Shown here piece after piece: positions 37,216 through 46,569 of a stretch of DNA of 64,000 nucleotides; within the stretch, counting starts at the first letter, position 1, and each line of letters opens with the position of its first letter. This DNA is from UBA7985 sp038141425 (GTDB lineage: Bacteria; Pseudomonadota; Alphaproteobacteria; UBA7985), in NCBI GenBank assembly GCA_038141425.1, contig JAYQIC010000010.1:682001-746000 (forward strand). Reading direction: 5' to 3'. The notes under the pieces were generated by a model. That model saw only the letters and a program-made list of their open reading frames with translations. It searched no databases and was not told where the DNA came from. The translations under genes were made by a program, and so were the position numbers.

Positions 37216-38265
37216 TCAACCCTCTCCATTCGGCAGTACCCAGATCTTCTCCGCCGGAAAGCGCAGCATGACCGGGGAACCGGTGTCATAGGTCTTGATG
37301 ATGCTGGCGTCGGCAACGACGTGGAACAGGTGCTCGCCAACCTCGACCTTAAGCCGCGAATGCGTACCGACGTAGACGTGGCTGACGATGGTTCCGGAAA
37401 GCACGTTTTCGCCTACTGCATCACAGATTTCGATATCTTCGGGCCGAATGGTGGCAAGACCGGCGCCTGAGGCGACGCCGCGAGGGGCGTTCCAGGTTCC
37501 CAGAACGGTGGTGAAGCGACCCTTTTCCTGCTTACCGGCGACAAAGTTCACCCCGCCGAAGAAGTCCGCAATGGCGCGGGATTTCGGCGACTCATAGAAG
37601 CCCATGGGCGGATCGTACTGCTGCAGCGTACCGTCGAGGATCAGCGCAATTTTGTCGGACAGCACCGCCGCTTCCTCCTGGTCGTGGGTTACGAACAGGG
37701 TGGTAATGCCCATCTCCTGCTGAATCTCCCGGATCAGGTCCCGCATCTCAAAGCGCAGGTGCGCGTCGAGGTTACTCAGCGGCTCATCCAGCAGCAGCAG
37801 ATTGGGCTGCACAATCAGCGCCCGCGCCAAGGCCACCCGCTGTTGCTGCCCGCCCGACAGCTCTTTGGGGCGGCGGTCGCCGAGGCTGGGCAACTTGACC
37901 AACTCGAGCATCTCACCGACGCGGCGATCGATCGTCGCCTGGTCGACTTTGCGCATCTTCAGGCCATAGCCGACGTTCTGGGCAATGGTCATGTAGGGGA
38001 ACAGCAGATAATTCTGGAAAACCATGACCGCGCCGCGCTTTTCGGGCGCGATATTCAGGATCGACTGGTTGTCGAACAGGATGTCTCCCGAGGTCGGCTC
38101 CAGCAGACCGGCAATCATCTTCATCGTCGTGGTCTTGCCGCACCCCGATGGACCAAGCAGCGCCACCAGATTGCCGCTCTCGACCTCAAGGCTGAGAGAA
38201 TCGATCGCGGGCTTCTCCTCGCCGGGATACCGCTTCGTCAGGGCGTTGATGGAAAGGTGGGTCAT
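37216..38265 (-). CDS. ABC transporter ATPase of the PotA/UgpC/YnjD type
   Basis: A 349-residue ATPase with Walker A GPSGCGKTTTMKM, Q-loop MVFQNYLLFPYMT, signature LSGGQQQRVALARAL, Walker B LLLLDEPLSNLD and H-loop VTHDQ. It ends in a TOBE domain (SGTIVSHVYVGTHSRLKVEV). It powers the permease pair at 40240-42037. Its ATG overlaps the stop of the GH51 gene (GCATGA), so transporter and glycosidase are co-translated. The frame is intact. Confidence 0.92.
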   Translation of the reverse strand: MTHLSINALTKRYPGEEKPAIDSLSLEVESGNLVALLGPSGCGKTTTMKMIAGLLEPTSGDILFDNQSILNIAPEKRGAVMVFQNYLLFPYMTIAQNVGYGLKMRKVDQATIDRRVGEMLELVKLPSLGDRRPKELSGGQQQRVALARALIVQPNLLLLDEPLSNLDAHLRFEMRDLIREIQQEMGITTLFVTHDQEEAAVLSDKIALILDGTLQQYDPPMGFYESPKSRAIADFFGGVNFVAGKQEKGRFTTVLGTWNAPRGVASGAGLATIRPEDIEICDAVGENVLSGTIVSHVYVGTHSRLKVEVGEHLFHVVADASIIKTYDTGSPVMLRFPAEKIWVLPNGEG

Positions 38266-40217
38266 GCGCGGCTCTCCAGAGGAATTTCGACAATTGCGAC
38301 GCTGTGTGCGGGCAGGCTGAGTGGGGTATTCATTGGCCAGTCTTCGTGTTCAATGGTGACGGCTTCGGGCTCGTCTTCTGTGTTGAGTGCCTGAGGGGCT
38401 GCGCCCACGATCAGGTGGATGGCCGCGGTGCCGGAGCGATCGATACCGGTGATGTCGAGATCGGCCCGACGCGCGGGATCGCGATTGACCACCGACAGGT
38501 AAAGGGTGCCACCATCGGCTGACCGGGTCGCGGCAGCGTCGATGAGGCTGACAGCGTCGAAGGCCGGCAAATTGCCCAGTTCAGGCGTTGCAACGGTCTC
38601 TGCGCTGGCCTCGCAGCCGACAGCCTTGACCCCGCGATACCGGGTGTAGAGTTCCAGCACCAGACCGGTTGGCGTCTTCCATACCTGGGTCGGGCTGACC
38701 CGGATATTCCCCATGACGTTGAGCAGGTTGAAGCTCGCCGACATTTTGATCCATGCCGCGCGCTGCAAGCACGCATTCATCAACGCCCCGGCGTAGAGGG
38801 CATCCGCCATACTGTAGTTTTCGAAGAAATCAGGCGGCTTGGCTTCGACGTAGGTGTTCCACTCGTCGAAGATGATCGGCGGCGGCGGGTCGGCATGCTC
38901 ACAGACGATCTCGTAGGTCCGGTCGAGCATCTCTGTGACCTCGTGGGCCGAAGCGACCTTGGGCCAGTACATTTCTTCGACATCCGGTGTCTTGTCCCGC
39001 TTCTCCGTCCGGATCGAGTAGTAATGGACGCTGAGCTTTTTGATGGCGTCGCCCGCTGTCCGGAGCACCAGCTCGTTCCAGTGGCCGTAGAGATTGGTCG
39101 GGGCGCCCACGGCAATCAGGTCCAGCGTCGGGTCGGCTTCCAGCATAGCGGCGGCATAGACCAGATAGCGCCGGGCATAGGTTTCGGCGTCGCAGGTTCC
39201 GACCTGCCAGTTTCCGAACTGCTCATTGCCGACGAACCATGTACGCACTGCGAAGGGTTCGGGGCTGCCGTTCGCGGCACGGCGCTTGCCCATCGGCGTA
39301 TCAGCGGCGCCATTGCAGTACTCGACCCATCGTGCCGCCTCTGCCGGGTCGGCGTTGCCCATGTTGATGGTGAGAATGGGTTCAGACCCGACGTGCCGGC
39401 ACAGATCAATGAATTCATGGGTTCCGACGTCGTTCGGCTCCCACGTGTTCCACGCCGGGTCGAGATAGCCCGGGCGCTGATCGCGGGGGCCGATACCCTG
39501 CTCCCAGTGGTAGGCCGAGGCAAAATTCCCGCCCGGCCAGCGCAGAAAGGTCGGTGTCCAGTCACGCAGGGTTTCGACCACGTCCGGGCGATGACCATCG
39601 AGGGTGCGCGCAGGCATGACCGACGCGCAGCCGATCCACAGACTGGTCTGGTCCGCATGGGCGATCGAGAAGGTCGCATCGTCGTCGCTGGCGGCAACGG
39701 TCAGGCTGTGGCTGTATTCCTGCCAGCCGGGGCCGACCGCGTCGATCATCCAGGTTTGATCTCCCAGACAGACCCGGACCGGCTGGCCCTCCCCTTTCAG
39801 CACCAGGCTGATGGCGTAGGTGGCGTCAGATACCAGCGTGAGGCCGTCTTGCTGCACACCATGGAATTCGCCGTCCGCGTCTCTGATCGTAATCCGCTGG
39901 GACTGATCCCCCGTATAAAAATCGCTGTTGTCGTGGACGAGGAGCACCCGCTCATAGTCGGGCGCCAGCGCAGTCCACGGGGTAATCACGCCATAGCTGG
40001 GGTTGTGGTGCGACAGCCGCTCGTTGGCGCCGACGAACATCCGGTCATGGCCCAGAAACTTGCGGTTTTGCAGCAGTTCGGCCCAATGCCCCTGATAGAC
40101 GCAGCGTCCGATGTGTTCGAGGTTGGCCCCGTACAGATGGTCGTGCACCTGCCCCCGGTCGACGCTGAGATCGATCGCGATGGAGCCTGTGTGCGAAGGG
40201 TGGGGCGAAGCGGGCAT
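38262..40217 (-). CDS. Intracellular alpha-L-arabinofuranosidase, GH51
   Basis: A 651-residue retaining glycosidase. LRWPGGNFASAYHWEQGIGPRDQRP and EPNDVGTHEFIDLC are family GH51 blocks. The acid/base glutamate lies in WFVGNEQFGNW (E332) and the nucleophile in IIFDEWNTYVEAK (E452). The N-terminal region is a beta-sandwich (DLSVDRGQVHDHLYGANLEHIG, with WNTWEPND aromatic subsites). No signal peptide is visible, so it acts on imported arabinofuranosides in the cytosol. It sits inside the ABC operon between permease and ATPase genes. The frame is intact. Confidence 0.93.
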   Translation of the reverse strand: MPASPHPSHTGSIAIDLSVDRGQVHDHLYGANLEHIGRCVYQGHWAELLQNRKFLGHDRMFVGANERLSHHNPSYGVITPWTALAPDYERVLLVHDNSDFYTGDQSQRITIRDADGEFHGVQQDGLTLVSDATYAISLVLKGEGQPVRVCLGDQTWMIDAVGPGWQEYSHSLTVAASDDDATFSIAHADQTSLWIGCASVMPARTLDGHRPDVVETLRDWTPTFLRWPGGNFASAYHWEQGIGPRDQRPGYLDPAWNTWEPNDVGTHEFIDLCRHVGSEPILTINMGNADPAEAARWVEYCNGAADTPMGKRRAANGSPEPFAVRTWFVGNEQFGNWQVGTCDAETYARRYLVYAAAMLEADPTLDLIAVGAPTNLYGHWNELVLRTAGDAIKKLSVHYYSIRTEKRDKTPDVEEMYWPKVASAHEVTEMLDRTYEIVCEHADPPPPIIFDEWNTYVEAKPPDFFENYSMADALYAGALMNACLQRAAWIKMSASFNLLNVMGNIRVSPTQVWKTPTGLVLELYTRYRGVKAVGCEASAETVATPELGNLPAFDAVSLIDAAATRSADGGTLYLSVVNRDPARRADLDITGIDRSGTAAIHLIVGAAPQALNTEDEPEAVTIEHEDWPMNTPLSLPAHSVAIVEIPLESRA

Positions 40218-40239
40218 TTTTCCTCTTATCTCTGACGAT

Positions 40240-41157
40240 TCACTTGCTGGACGCTGCTGGCGGGCCGGTCACACACGACCGAAAGCCTCCGGCGGCGCTG
40301 GACTCACCGGAGAGGTAGCGCGACGTCACCAGCAGGATCAGGATAGCCGGCGCGATGAACACCAGCGATATCGCTGCGATCATGGCGTTGTTGCCGCTCC
40401 CGGCCGCCGAGAACAGCAGCGCCGGCAGGGTTACCACCCGACCCTGACCGATCAGGAAGGTGAGTAGGTACTGGCTCCACGAGACCAGAAACGCGAATAG
40501 CGCGGCAACGAACAACCCGGGGAGGATCGCGGGCAGCGTCACGTCCCAGAAAATCAGCCAGGGAGGCGCCCCGAGGCTGCGGGCCTGCGCCTCATAGTCG
40601 GCATCATAGTTGGCGAAAACCCCGCTGAGCGTGAGCACGACGTAGGGCATGACCGGCACCAGATGCACCAGAGAGACCCCGAAAACACTCCCCGCGAGGT
40701 CAATTGGAATGCCGGCATTCATCAACGCCATGTCCCAGCGGATGAAGTTGATGTTGAGGCCGAGGCTGAAGGCGATCGGCGGGACGATCGTCGGGGCGAT
40801 GATCATGAACTCGACGATCTTCTTGCCTCGGAACCGATACAGCCCCAGTGCACGGGCTGCCGGCAGGCCGATGATGACCGAGGTGCCGGTGACCAGCGTA
40901 CCGATGGCGAGGCTGAGCCAGAGCGCGGAAACGACATCCGGGACACCGGCCCACAGGTCGATGAAACTTTCGAAGCTCCGGTCACCCGGACGGGGGATCA
41001 GCTTGAGCCGGACCCACGCCTGCAGGCTCCATTCCTTCGGTACCAGCTGGGGGTAGAACCAGCGGTAGGCGAAGGCGTTGATCATGAACGAGATGACAGG
41101 CGCCAGAAAGGCGATGCTGATGGCGATGACCGCAGCGTAGAAGGGGATGCGTCTCAT
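40240..41157 (-). CDS. ABC transporter permease (YnjC-like, second subunit)
   Basis: A 305-residue inner-membrane protein with six to seven helices. The cytoplasmic coupling loop is visible in EAQARSLGAPPWLIFWDVTLPAILPG (EAA motif), and MIIAPTIVPPIAFSLGL is typical of PotC/YnjC-like permeases. It starts four bases after the upstream permease stop. Together with the 41162-42037 gene it forms the membrane channel of the YnjBCD-like importer. Confidence 0.87.
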   Translation of the reverse strand: MRRIPFYAAVIAISIAFLAPVISFMINAFAYRWFYPQLVPKEWSLQAWVRLKLIPRPGDRSFESFIDLWAGVPDVVSALWLSLAIGTLVTGTSVIIGLPAARALGLYRFRGKKIVEFMIIAPTIVPPIAFSLGLNINFIRWDMALMNAGIPIDLAGSVFGVSLVHLVPVMPYVVLTLSGVFANYDADYEAQARSLGAPPWLIFWDVTLPAILPGLFVAALFAFLVSWSQYLLTFLIGQGRVVTLPALLFSAAGSGNNAMIAAISLVFIAPAILILLVTSRYLSGESSAAGGFRSCVTGPPAASSK

Positions 41158-41161
41158 CGGC

Positions 41162-42037
41162 TCAATCCTTCCGAACCGTGCGTGCCGTGATGTACATGTA
41201 GATGAAGATCAGCACGAGCACGATGAAGGCGATGATCATACTCAGCGCCATACCCTCAGCCCGCGCGTTCAGATCGGGGTTGAGGAAGAAATCCAGTGAC
41301 ATCACCGGCAGCATTTTCGGGTAACCGACGCCGAGGATCCGCGGCACCTCGTAACTGCCGAAGGTGAAGGCAAAAACGATGATCGAGGCCGACATCAGAC
41401 CCGGCATGATCAACGGCAGGGTCACGGTCCGGAAACGCTGCCAGCGGGTGGCACCGAGGCTCTGCGCTACGGCCTCGTAGTCTTCACCCAGCGACTGCAG
41501 GATCGCGAGGACAATGATGCCGAAGAAGGCCACTTCCTTCCAGATGTAGGCGAGGATAATCCCGATGCCGTAGGCGTCCTTGGTCAGCGCCGGGAAGTCA
41601 CGCGGTGAGGTCACCAGCCCCAGTTCACCGAGCATCCGCGACACCAGCCCGCTCTGGCTGAACAGCATGATCATACCAACCGCGATCACCAGATGCGGGA
41701 TCGGCAGGTTGAGCTGAAAGAAGAACACCGCCAGCTTTTTGCCAAAGAATGTCCGGCGCAGCAGGAGCGCGACAAAGATGGCGATGGCGGCGGAGACGAA
41801 GGTCGAGCAGAAGGCGACCCAGAGGCTGAGGGTCAGACCAGACCAGAACCGCCCGGAGAATTCCTCGGAAAACATGACGCGCAGATAGGCGTCGAAGTTA
41901 ATGTCAGTCGCACCGATGTTGGGATTGTAACCAAGGCTCTGCAGGAAACCGTAGAGCAAAGAACCAAAAAACAGAATGCTGATCACAAGCAATGTCGGCG
42001 CCAGCATCACCGCTATTCGGATACGTTCCCACTTCAT
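41162..42037 (-). CDS. ABC transporter permease (YnjC-like, first subunit)
   Basis: A 291-residue inner-membrane protein with about six helices. The coupling loop is visible in EAVAQSLGATRWQRFRTVTLPLIMPG (EAA motif). FFFQLNLPIPHLVIAVGMIMLF and FAFTFGSYEVPRILGV match the PotB/YnjC-like group. It follows the binding-protein gene with a 105-bp gap that holds an RNA hairpin. Confidence 0.87.
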   Translation of the reverse strand: MKWERIRIAVMLAPTLLVISILFFGSLLYGFLQSLGYNPNIGATDINFDAYLRVMFSEEFSGRFWSGLTLSLWVAFCSTFVSAAIAIFVALLLRRTFFGKKLAVFFFQLNLPIPHLVIAVGMIMLFSQSGLVSRMLGELGLVTSPRDFPALTKDAYGIGIILAYIWKEVAFFGIIVLAILQSLGEDYEAVAQSLGATRWQRFRTVTLPLIMPGLMSASIIVFAFTFGSYEVPRILGVGYPKMLPVMSLDFFLNPDLNARAEGMALSMIIAFIVLVLIFIYMYITARTVRKD

Positions 42038-42090
42038 GACGTCTCTTTCGGCTGCTCTGAAAAATTGAATGACAAGAAAGGATATAGGGA

Positions 42091-42122
42091 AGGAGGGAGC
42101 GCCAAACGTGACGCCCCCTCTT
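42091..42122 (-). promoter_or_regulatory. Intercistronic hairpin after the binding-protein gene
   Basis: GAGGGAGCG (42093-42101) pairs with CGCCCCCTC (42112-42120) with one mismatch. It lies 21 bases downstream of the binding-protein stop and before the permease gene. Such hairpins commonly stabilise or partly terminate the abundant binding-protein mRNA. Confidence 0.5.
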
Positions 42123-42142
42123 TCAGGGTCTCAGGCCCGGGT

Positions 42143-43411
42143 TTACTCGGGAAGCGGCTCGCCACGCAGGACGTACTTCTGCCAGTCTTCCTCGATCAGG
42201 TTCTGGTACTCACCAGCGATGTCAGCCACCAGTGCACCCGCCAGACGCGCCGGGTCAGCCGCAGCATCACCCAGGTTCATCATGGCGGTTTCAATGGCCG
42301 CAATCTGGTCAGCATCGGTCACCCGCGATACGTCGATCGCCCAGCCACAGCAGAAGCCGTTGGCGGGCTGAACCTGTGCAGCCTGACGGTCGGGACGCAG
42401 GACGAGGTTCGCCGTAACCAGCGCCGCAGCTTTGTTGGGCGCGTTGTACGGGATCGCGAGGTAGTTGAAGTCGCCGATCATGTAGTTGTCGAAGCTGAAG
42501 GCTCGGGACGTCGGCGCAATCACACCGGCGCCGATATCCGGACCTGCACCTGCTGGCGACTGAGTGAAGGCAAACTCGACCTCACCGTTGGCAAACAGGC
42601 TCTTAAAGTCTGCGTTGCTCTCAGGGTAGGTGTTGCCCTCACGCCAGAGGTTCGGCTCCCAGGAAATCAGCTCTTTCCAGGTCTCGACACTCCACTTCTT
42701 GTACAGCTCTTCGTTGAACGGGCCGACCCACTGTTCGTGGTTACCGGAGAGTTCAAACATCAGCTGCTTCACGAAGCGGGTCCCGATGAAGTTACCCGGA
42801 CCAGGCGCCACGTAGCTGAACTGGCCAGGGTTGGCTTCAATCCAGTCGCCGAGCTCTGCGTAGGAACGAGGCAGCTCGGAATCGCTGAGACGCGCACTGT
42901 CGTACATGAAGTGGAACTGAGCGCTGGACCATGGACTTTCCATGCCCTCAACCGGCTTACCGAAGTCGAGGTTAATCGCCGGGTTTGCCCAGTCGACCAG
43001 CTCTGAATTCGGGATGCTCTCAGCCCAAGGCCCGTAGAGCAGGCCAGCCTGCTGCATGGTCTTGAAGTTCTCACCGTTGATCCAGATCATGTCGACGGAA
43101 CCTGCGTCACCGTCGGCGCCAGCTTCCTTCTCGGAAATCACCTGGTTCACGGCATCAACCGTACCAGCCAGCGGCACACGCTCGAGGTTGATCCCGTACT
43201 CCTCCTTCAGGGGATCACCGTAGAAGGTGTCGACGAAGCCGTTAATAGCGTCGGAGCCACCCCACATGTACCAGTAGACAGTCTGACCGCGGGCCTCCTC
43301 CAGCACCTGATCCCAACTGTCGTAACCCGGAGGCGCATCGGCATGGGCCTGCACCCCGATTGCGCTGACTGCGGACAGCAGCGCGACTTGGATTGTTCTC
43401 TTCAATGACAT
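42143..43411 (-). CDS. YnjB-like ABC transporter substrate-binding protein
   Basis: A periplasmic protein of about 422 residues. The signal peptide is IQVALLSAVSAIGVQAHA, cleaved before DAPPGYDSWDQV. TVYWYMWGGSDAINGFVDTFYG, VDMIWINGENFKTM and the C-terminal blocks match the E. coli YnjB family (COG4134), whose natural ligand is not established. Here the gene heads a permease/ATPase set that encloses a GH51 glycosidase, so an arabinofuranoside is the leading candidate. The ATG at 43411 is preferred over 43429, which has no ribosome-binding site. Confidence 0.85.
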   Translation of the reverse strand: MSLKRTIQVALLSAVSAIGVQAHADAPPGYDSWDQVLEEARGQTVYWYMWGGSDAINGFVDTFYGDPLKEEYGINLERVPLAGTVDAVNQVISEKEAGADGDAGSVDMIWINGENFKTMQQAGLLYGPWAESIPNSELVDWANPAINLDFGKPVEGMESPWSSAQFHFMYDSARLSDSELPRSYAELGDWIEANPGQFSYVAPGPGNFIGTRFVKQLMFELSGNHEQWVGPFNEELYKKWSVETWKELISWEPNLWREGNTYPESNADFKSLFANGEVEFAFTQSPAGAGPDIGAGVIAPTSRAFSFDNYMIGDFNYLAIPYNAPNKAAALVTANLVLRPDRQAAQVQPANGFCCGWAIDVSRVTDADQIAAIETAMMNLGDAAADPARLAGALVADIAGEYQNLIEEDWQKYVLRGEPLPE

Positions 43412-43450
43412 CACTTTTCGAACTCCCATTTAGTGATTTTTTAGTCCTTC

Positions 43451-44899
43451 TTAGACATTGACCCCGTCAATTTGGACGTGATCGGCGTAAGGAACGGGTT
43501 GGAGAAGCTGCATTCGGGTCCAGGCGGCGAGCTCCATAAGTTCGTTGCTCATGTCACCCTGACCCATGGCGAAATGATGCTGGACGCCCTTGACCGTGAG
43601 CGTGTTGATCAAATCCCAAATGTCAATTTTCTGCCCGTTCATCGTAAGGTTGGAGACCCAACCTCGCGTTCCGTCGTAGCCCGCATCGGGGTGATCTACG
43701 ACGTCGGAGCCCAGCACCAGCAGTTGCTTGGCGTCCTCGTTCAGGTAGCTGATCGTGACGGGCTGCGGGGCGAAAATCTGGTCACCTGAGACGCCGTAGG
43801 GTCCGTCGGTTCCGTTTCGTCCCAGCGTCACGTGATCAACCCACGCAATGCCGTCACTGTTGGCAAAATGTCGGGGGGTCACGCCGCAATGCCACATCTG
43901 CATCGCCTGTCGGTCCGGATCCAGCGAGGCGAGATCCAGAAGCGTTGACGACCCCTCTTTCCCCGAGATCAGGTTCAGCATGTACATGCTGATCGCGCCC
44001 AGAACGTCGCCTTCGCAGGAAACGGGGAAGTTGTGATCGCTGCCCAGCCAGCTGTAAGCCATGCACGGGGCAATGTTGTAGAGTTCCTGAATGGTGGACC
44101 AGCACTGGACGGCCATGGTGTCCAACTGCATGTCCTCGGAGGTATCGAGCAAGGCGAGATAGAAGCGCGTCACCCGCTCGAACGAACCGGGATCTGACAA
44201 AGACACCTCACGGGCCACACCGCGGATCATCTCTGCGGCCGCCTCGACCCGCTTGGCGTCCATCGCCTCTGCGCGCTTGACGATCCCGGCGAGATCCATC
44301 TCCTCGATCGTCAGCCCGAGGTTGGCCTGCATGCCCGATTCATTCGGCAGCATGCCGTCGAAGCCCGGCGAAACACCGCCTATCCAGCCGACCCGAGCGG
44401 CCCGAAGGTTCTTTTCAGCCCGCACGGCCTTCACCGTCACCGCGAACCGATTGGCAAACTTCTCCTGATCCGGGTTACCGAAGAACCACTTGAAGGGAAT
44501 GTCCCGATCTTTGAAGTAGCTTTTGATCAGGCTCGCATAGTGGCTCATCGATACCATCGAATGCAGCTGCACCGGCCCGTCGCGCTGTGGGTCCGGAACC
44601 GACCAGAGCCCCAGCTTGGGCGCGGCATCAATAAACGGATGCAGCTGCTCCCCCATCGAGCAGGCTGCGTTCTGCAACAACAGAAAGTCGACGCCGGCCG
44701 CCTTTATTTCGCGGGCTGCTGCCTCGGCCTGCTCCAGCGAGTGGATCGGGCGTTCGATGGCGACAAGGTCAAAGTCAAGTTCCTGCGCAAAACCCTTGAG
44801 TGCGGCAACCGCATTTTCGCGGACCCGGTACTTCTCAGCGAAGTAGGGTGTGATCGATACGCCGACGTAGCCGACCTTCAAACGGTGGCGTGCAATCAT
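43451..44899 (-). CDS. L-fucose/L-arabinose isomerase-family protein
   Basis: A 482-residue protein of the fucose/arabinose isomerase superfamily (COG2407 type). The N-terminal domain has RHRLKVGYVGVSITPYFAE. CEGDVLGAISMYMLNLISG holds a metal-binding glutamate, and HFAMGQGDMSNELMELAAW holds the C-terminal histidine region. Aldose-ketose isomerisation (L-arabinose to L-ribulose, or L-fucose/D-arabinose to the ketose) is the family reaction, but some members are not isomerases. It is the first gene of the transporter operon and follows the 51-bp element at 44971-45021 by about 70 bases. Confidence 0.83.
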   Translation of the reverse strand: MIARHRLKVGYVGVSITPYFAEKYRVRENAVAALKGFAQELDFDLVAIERPIHSLEQAEAAAREIKAAGVDFLLLQNAACSMGEQLHPFIDAAPKLGLWSVPDPQRDGPVQLHSMVSMSHYASLIKSYFKDRDIPFKWFFGNPDQEKFANRFAVTVKAVRAEKNLRAARVGWIGGVSPGFDGMLPNESGMQANLGLTIEEMDLAGIVKRAEAMDAKRVEAAAEMIRGVAREVSLSDPGSFERVTRFYLALLDTSEDMQLDTMAVQCWSTIQELYNIAPCMAYSWLGSDHNFPVSCEGDVLGAISMYMLNLISGKEGSSTLLDLASLDPDRQAMQMWHCGVTPRHFANSDGIAWVDHVTLGRNGTDGPYGVSGDQIFAPQPVTISYLNEDAKQLLVLGSDVVDHPDAGYDGTRGWVSNLTMNGQKIDIWDLINTLTVKGVQHHFAMGQGDMSNELMELAAWTRMQLLQPVPYADHVQIDGVNV

Positions 44900-44949
44900 G
44901 GCTTCCTGCCCACTAAACCCGTCCAGATGCCTTACAGGTTTGATACCTC

Positions 44950-45021
44950 AGGCATGCGTTAGACTCATAGTATGGGCTCTAAGAATAATTGCAATGACTA
45001 ATTTGTAGTAACTTATTTCCC
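44950..45021 (-). promoter_or_regulatory. Promoter and operator of the isomerase-transporter operon
   Basis: A 51-bp block (44971-45021) is nearly identical to 46685-46735. On the minus strand it contains TTGCAA, a 16-base spacer and TACTAT as a -35/-10 pair. Upstream of it is the GntR-like core GTAGTAAC (45005-45012 on the plus strand). About 44 of 51 positions match the second copy. Confidence 0.6.
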
Positions 45022-45147
45022 GGAAGCCGGGCCGGTAACCCCGGATCCCAAGCCCGTCAATGAAGGGCGCAAAATCAAAAATAATATATATTTTTCAATG
45101 CGTTATGGCTGCAGATCAGTCTGTAGCCCAGCCCGGTTCCCTGCGGC

Positions 45148-46569
45148 TCAGGCGTACCCCGCGGTCGACTTCAATTCGAGATACTCCTCGATGCCCCATT
45201 CCCCCTGCTCGCGACCGTTTCCGGACTGCTTGTAACCGCCAAAGGGGGCGTAGGCCGACCACTCGGCCCCATTGATCCAGATGGCACCAGCGCGCAGTTG
45301 CTTCGCAACCCGCCGCGCCCGGTCCAGTGAACCGGACTGAACGTAGCCTGCAAGGCCGTAAACCGTGTCGTTGGCGATTTCGACGGCTTGCTCCTCATCT
45401 TCGTAAGCGAGGATCGACAGCACGGGGCCGAAAATCTCTTCCCGCGCGATGGCCATATCGTTGGTCACGTCCCCGAAGATGGTTGGGCGGATGTAGTAAC
45501 CGCGGTTGATGCCGGCGGGGCGTCCAACCCCGCCTGTGACAAGGGTTGCTCCTTCGTCGATACCAGCCTGTATCAGCGACTGGATGTGATTGAACTGGCG
45601 CTCATTGACGACCGGCCCCATGGAAACGTCGGTTCGGGGATCACCCACCGTGTAGGTCTCAGCCGCCTGTCCGGCGATGGCTTTGGCTTCCTCCATCCGA
45701 TCCGCAGGCACCAGCAGGCGCGAGGGCGACCGGCAGGACTGGCCGACGTTGACGAAGCACCAGTCAACGCCATCGCGAACAGCTTGCTCCAGATCAGCAT
45801 CGGGCAGGATTATATTTGGTGACTTGCCGCCAAGTTCCTGAGAGACGCGCTTCACCGTGTCTGCAGCAGCCTTCGCGACCGCAATACCAGCGCGGGTGGA
45901 TCCGGTGATCGAGACCATGTCGACATCAGGGTGGCGCGAGAGGGCCTCCCCGGCCACGTGGCCAAAACCGGTCAGGTGATTGTAAACGCCGGGTGGAAAG
46001 CCGGCCTCATGGACCAACTCGGCGAACCGCAGCGAAGACAGAGGTGAGTACTCCGAGGGTTTGGCGATCATCGTGCACCCCGCAGCCAGCGCAGGCACCA
46101 CCTTGAGCACCAGCTGGTTCATCGGCCAGTTCCAGGGCGTGATCAGCGCACAGACGCCGCCCGGCTCCTTCGACAGCAGGGTACCGCCCCGCTGCTCTTC
46201 GAAGGACATAGCCTCCAGAGAGTGGATCAGCGCCTCAAAGTGTTCCGCGCCAATCCACGCCTGCGTCGACTGAGAAAAGGCCTGCGTCGAGCCCATCTCG
46301 TCCATCATGAGGGTGGCGATTTCGTCGAATGCCTCGTTGTAAAGCGCATGTAGCTTGCGCAGCAGGCTCAGGCGCTCGTCCTTCGAGAACTGGGAGTAGA
46401 CGGGGAAGGCTGCCTTTGCAGCAGCCACGGCGGCATCGACATCCTGCTTGTTGCCCATCGGAATTTTGCAGATTTCAGCCTCGGATGCCGGGTTGATCAG
46501 CCTGTGGGTTTCCTGACCCGCCGGGGTGACCCATTCACCGTTAATGTAAAAATTCGCGATGTTCTGCAT
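45148..46569 (-). CDS. NAD(P)-dependent aldehyde dehydrogenase
   Basis: A 473-residue ALDH-superfamily enzyme. ALITPWNWPMNQLVLKV and FIAKPSEYSP-like blocks bind the cofactor. The general base is in SQELGGKSPNI (E245) and the nucleophile in FVNVGQSCRSPSR (C279); IFGPVLSI and APFGGYKQSGNGREQG complete the family signature. The ATG at 46569 lies 116 bases from the shared promoter element. It could oxidise glycolaldehyde to glycolate downstream of the LacD-type aldolase, or aldehydes produced by the GMC enzyme. The frame is intact. Confidence 0.9.
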   Translation of the reverse strand: MQNIANFYINGEWVTPAGQETHRLINPASEAEICKIPMGNKQDVDAAVAAAKAAFPVYSQFSKDERLSLLRKLHALYNEAFDEIATLMMDEMGSTQAFSQSTQAWIGAEHFEALIHSLEAMSFEEQRGGTLLSKEPGGVCALITPWNWPMNQLVLKVVPALAAGCTMIAKPSEYSPLSSLRFAELVHEAGFPPGVYNHLTGFGHVAGEALSRHPDVDMVSITGSTRAGIAVAKAAADTVKRVSQELGGKSPNIILPDADLEQAVRDGVDWCFVNVGQSCRSPSRLLVPADRMEEAKAIAGQAAETYTVGDPRTDVSMGPVVNERQFNHIQSLIQAGIDEGATLVTGGVGRPAGINRGYYIRPTIFGDVTNDMAIAREEIFGPVLSILAYEDEEQAVEIANDTVYGLAGYVQSGSLDRARRVAKQLRAGAIWINGAEWSAYAPFGGYKQSGNGREQGEWGIEEYLELKSTAGYA

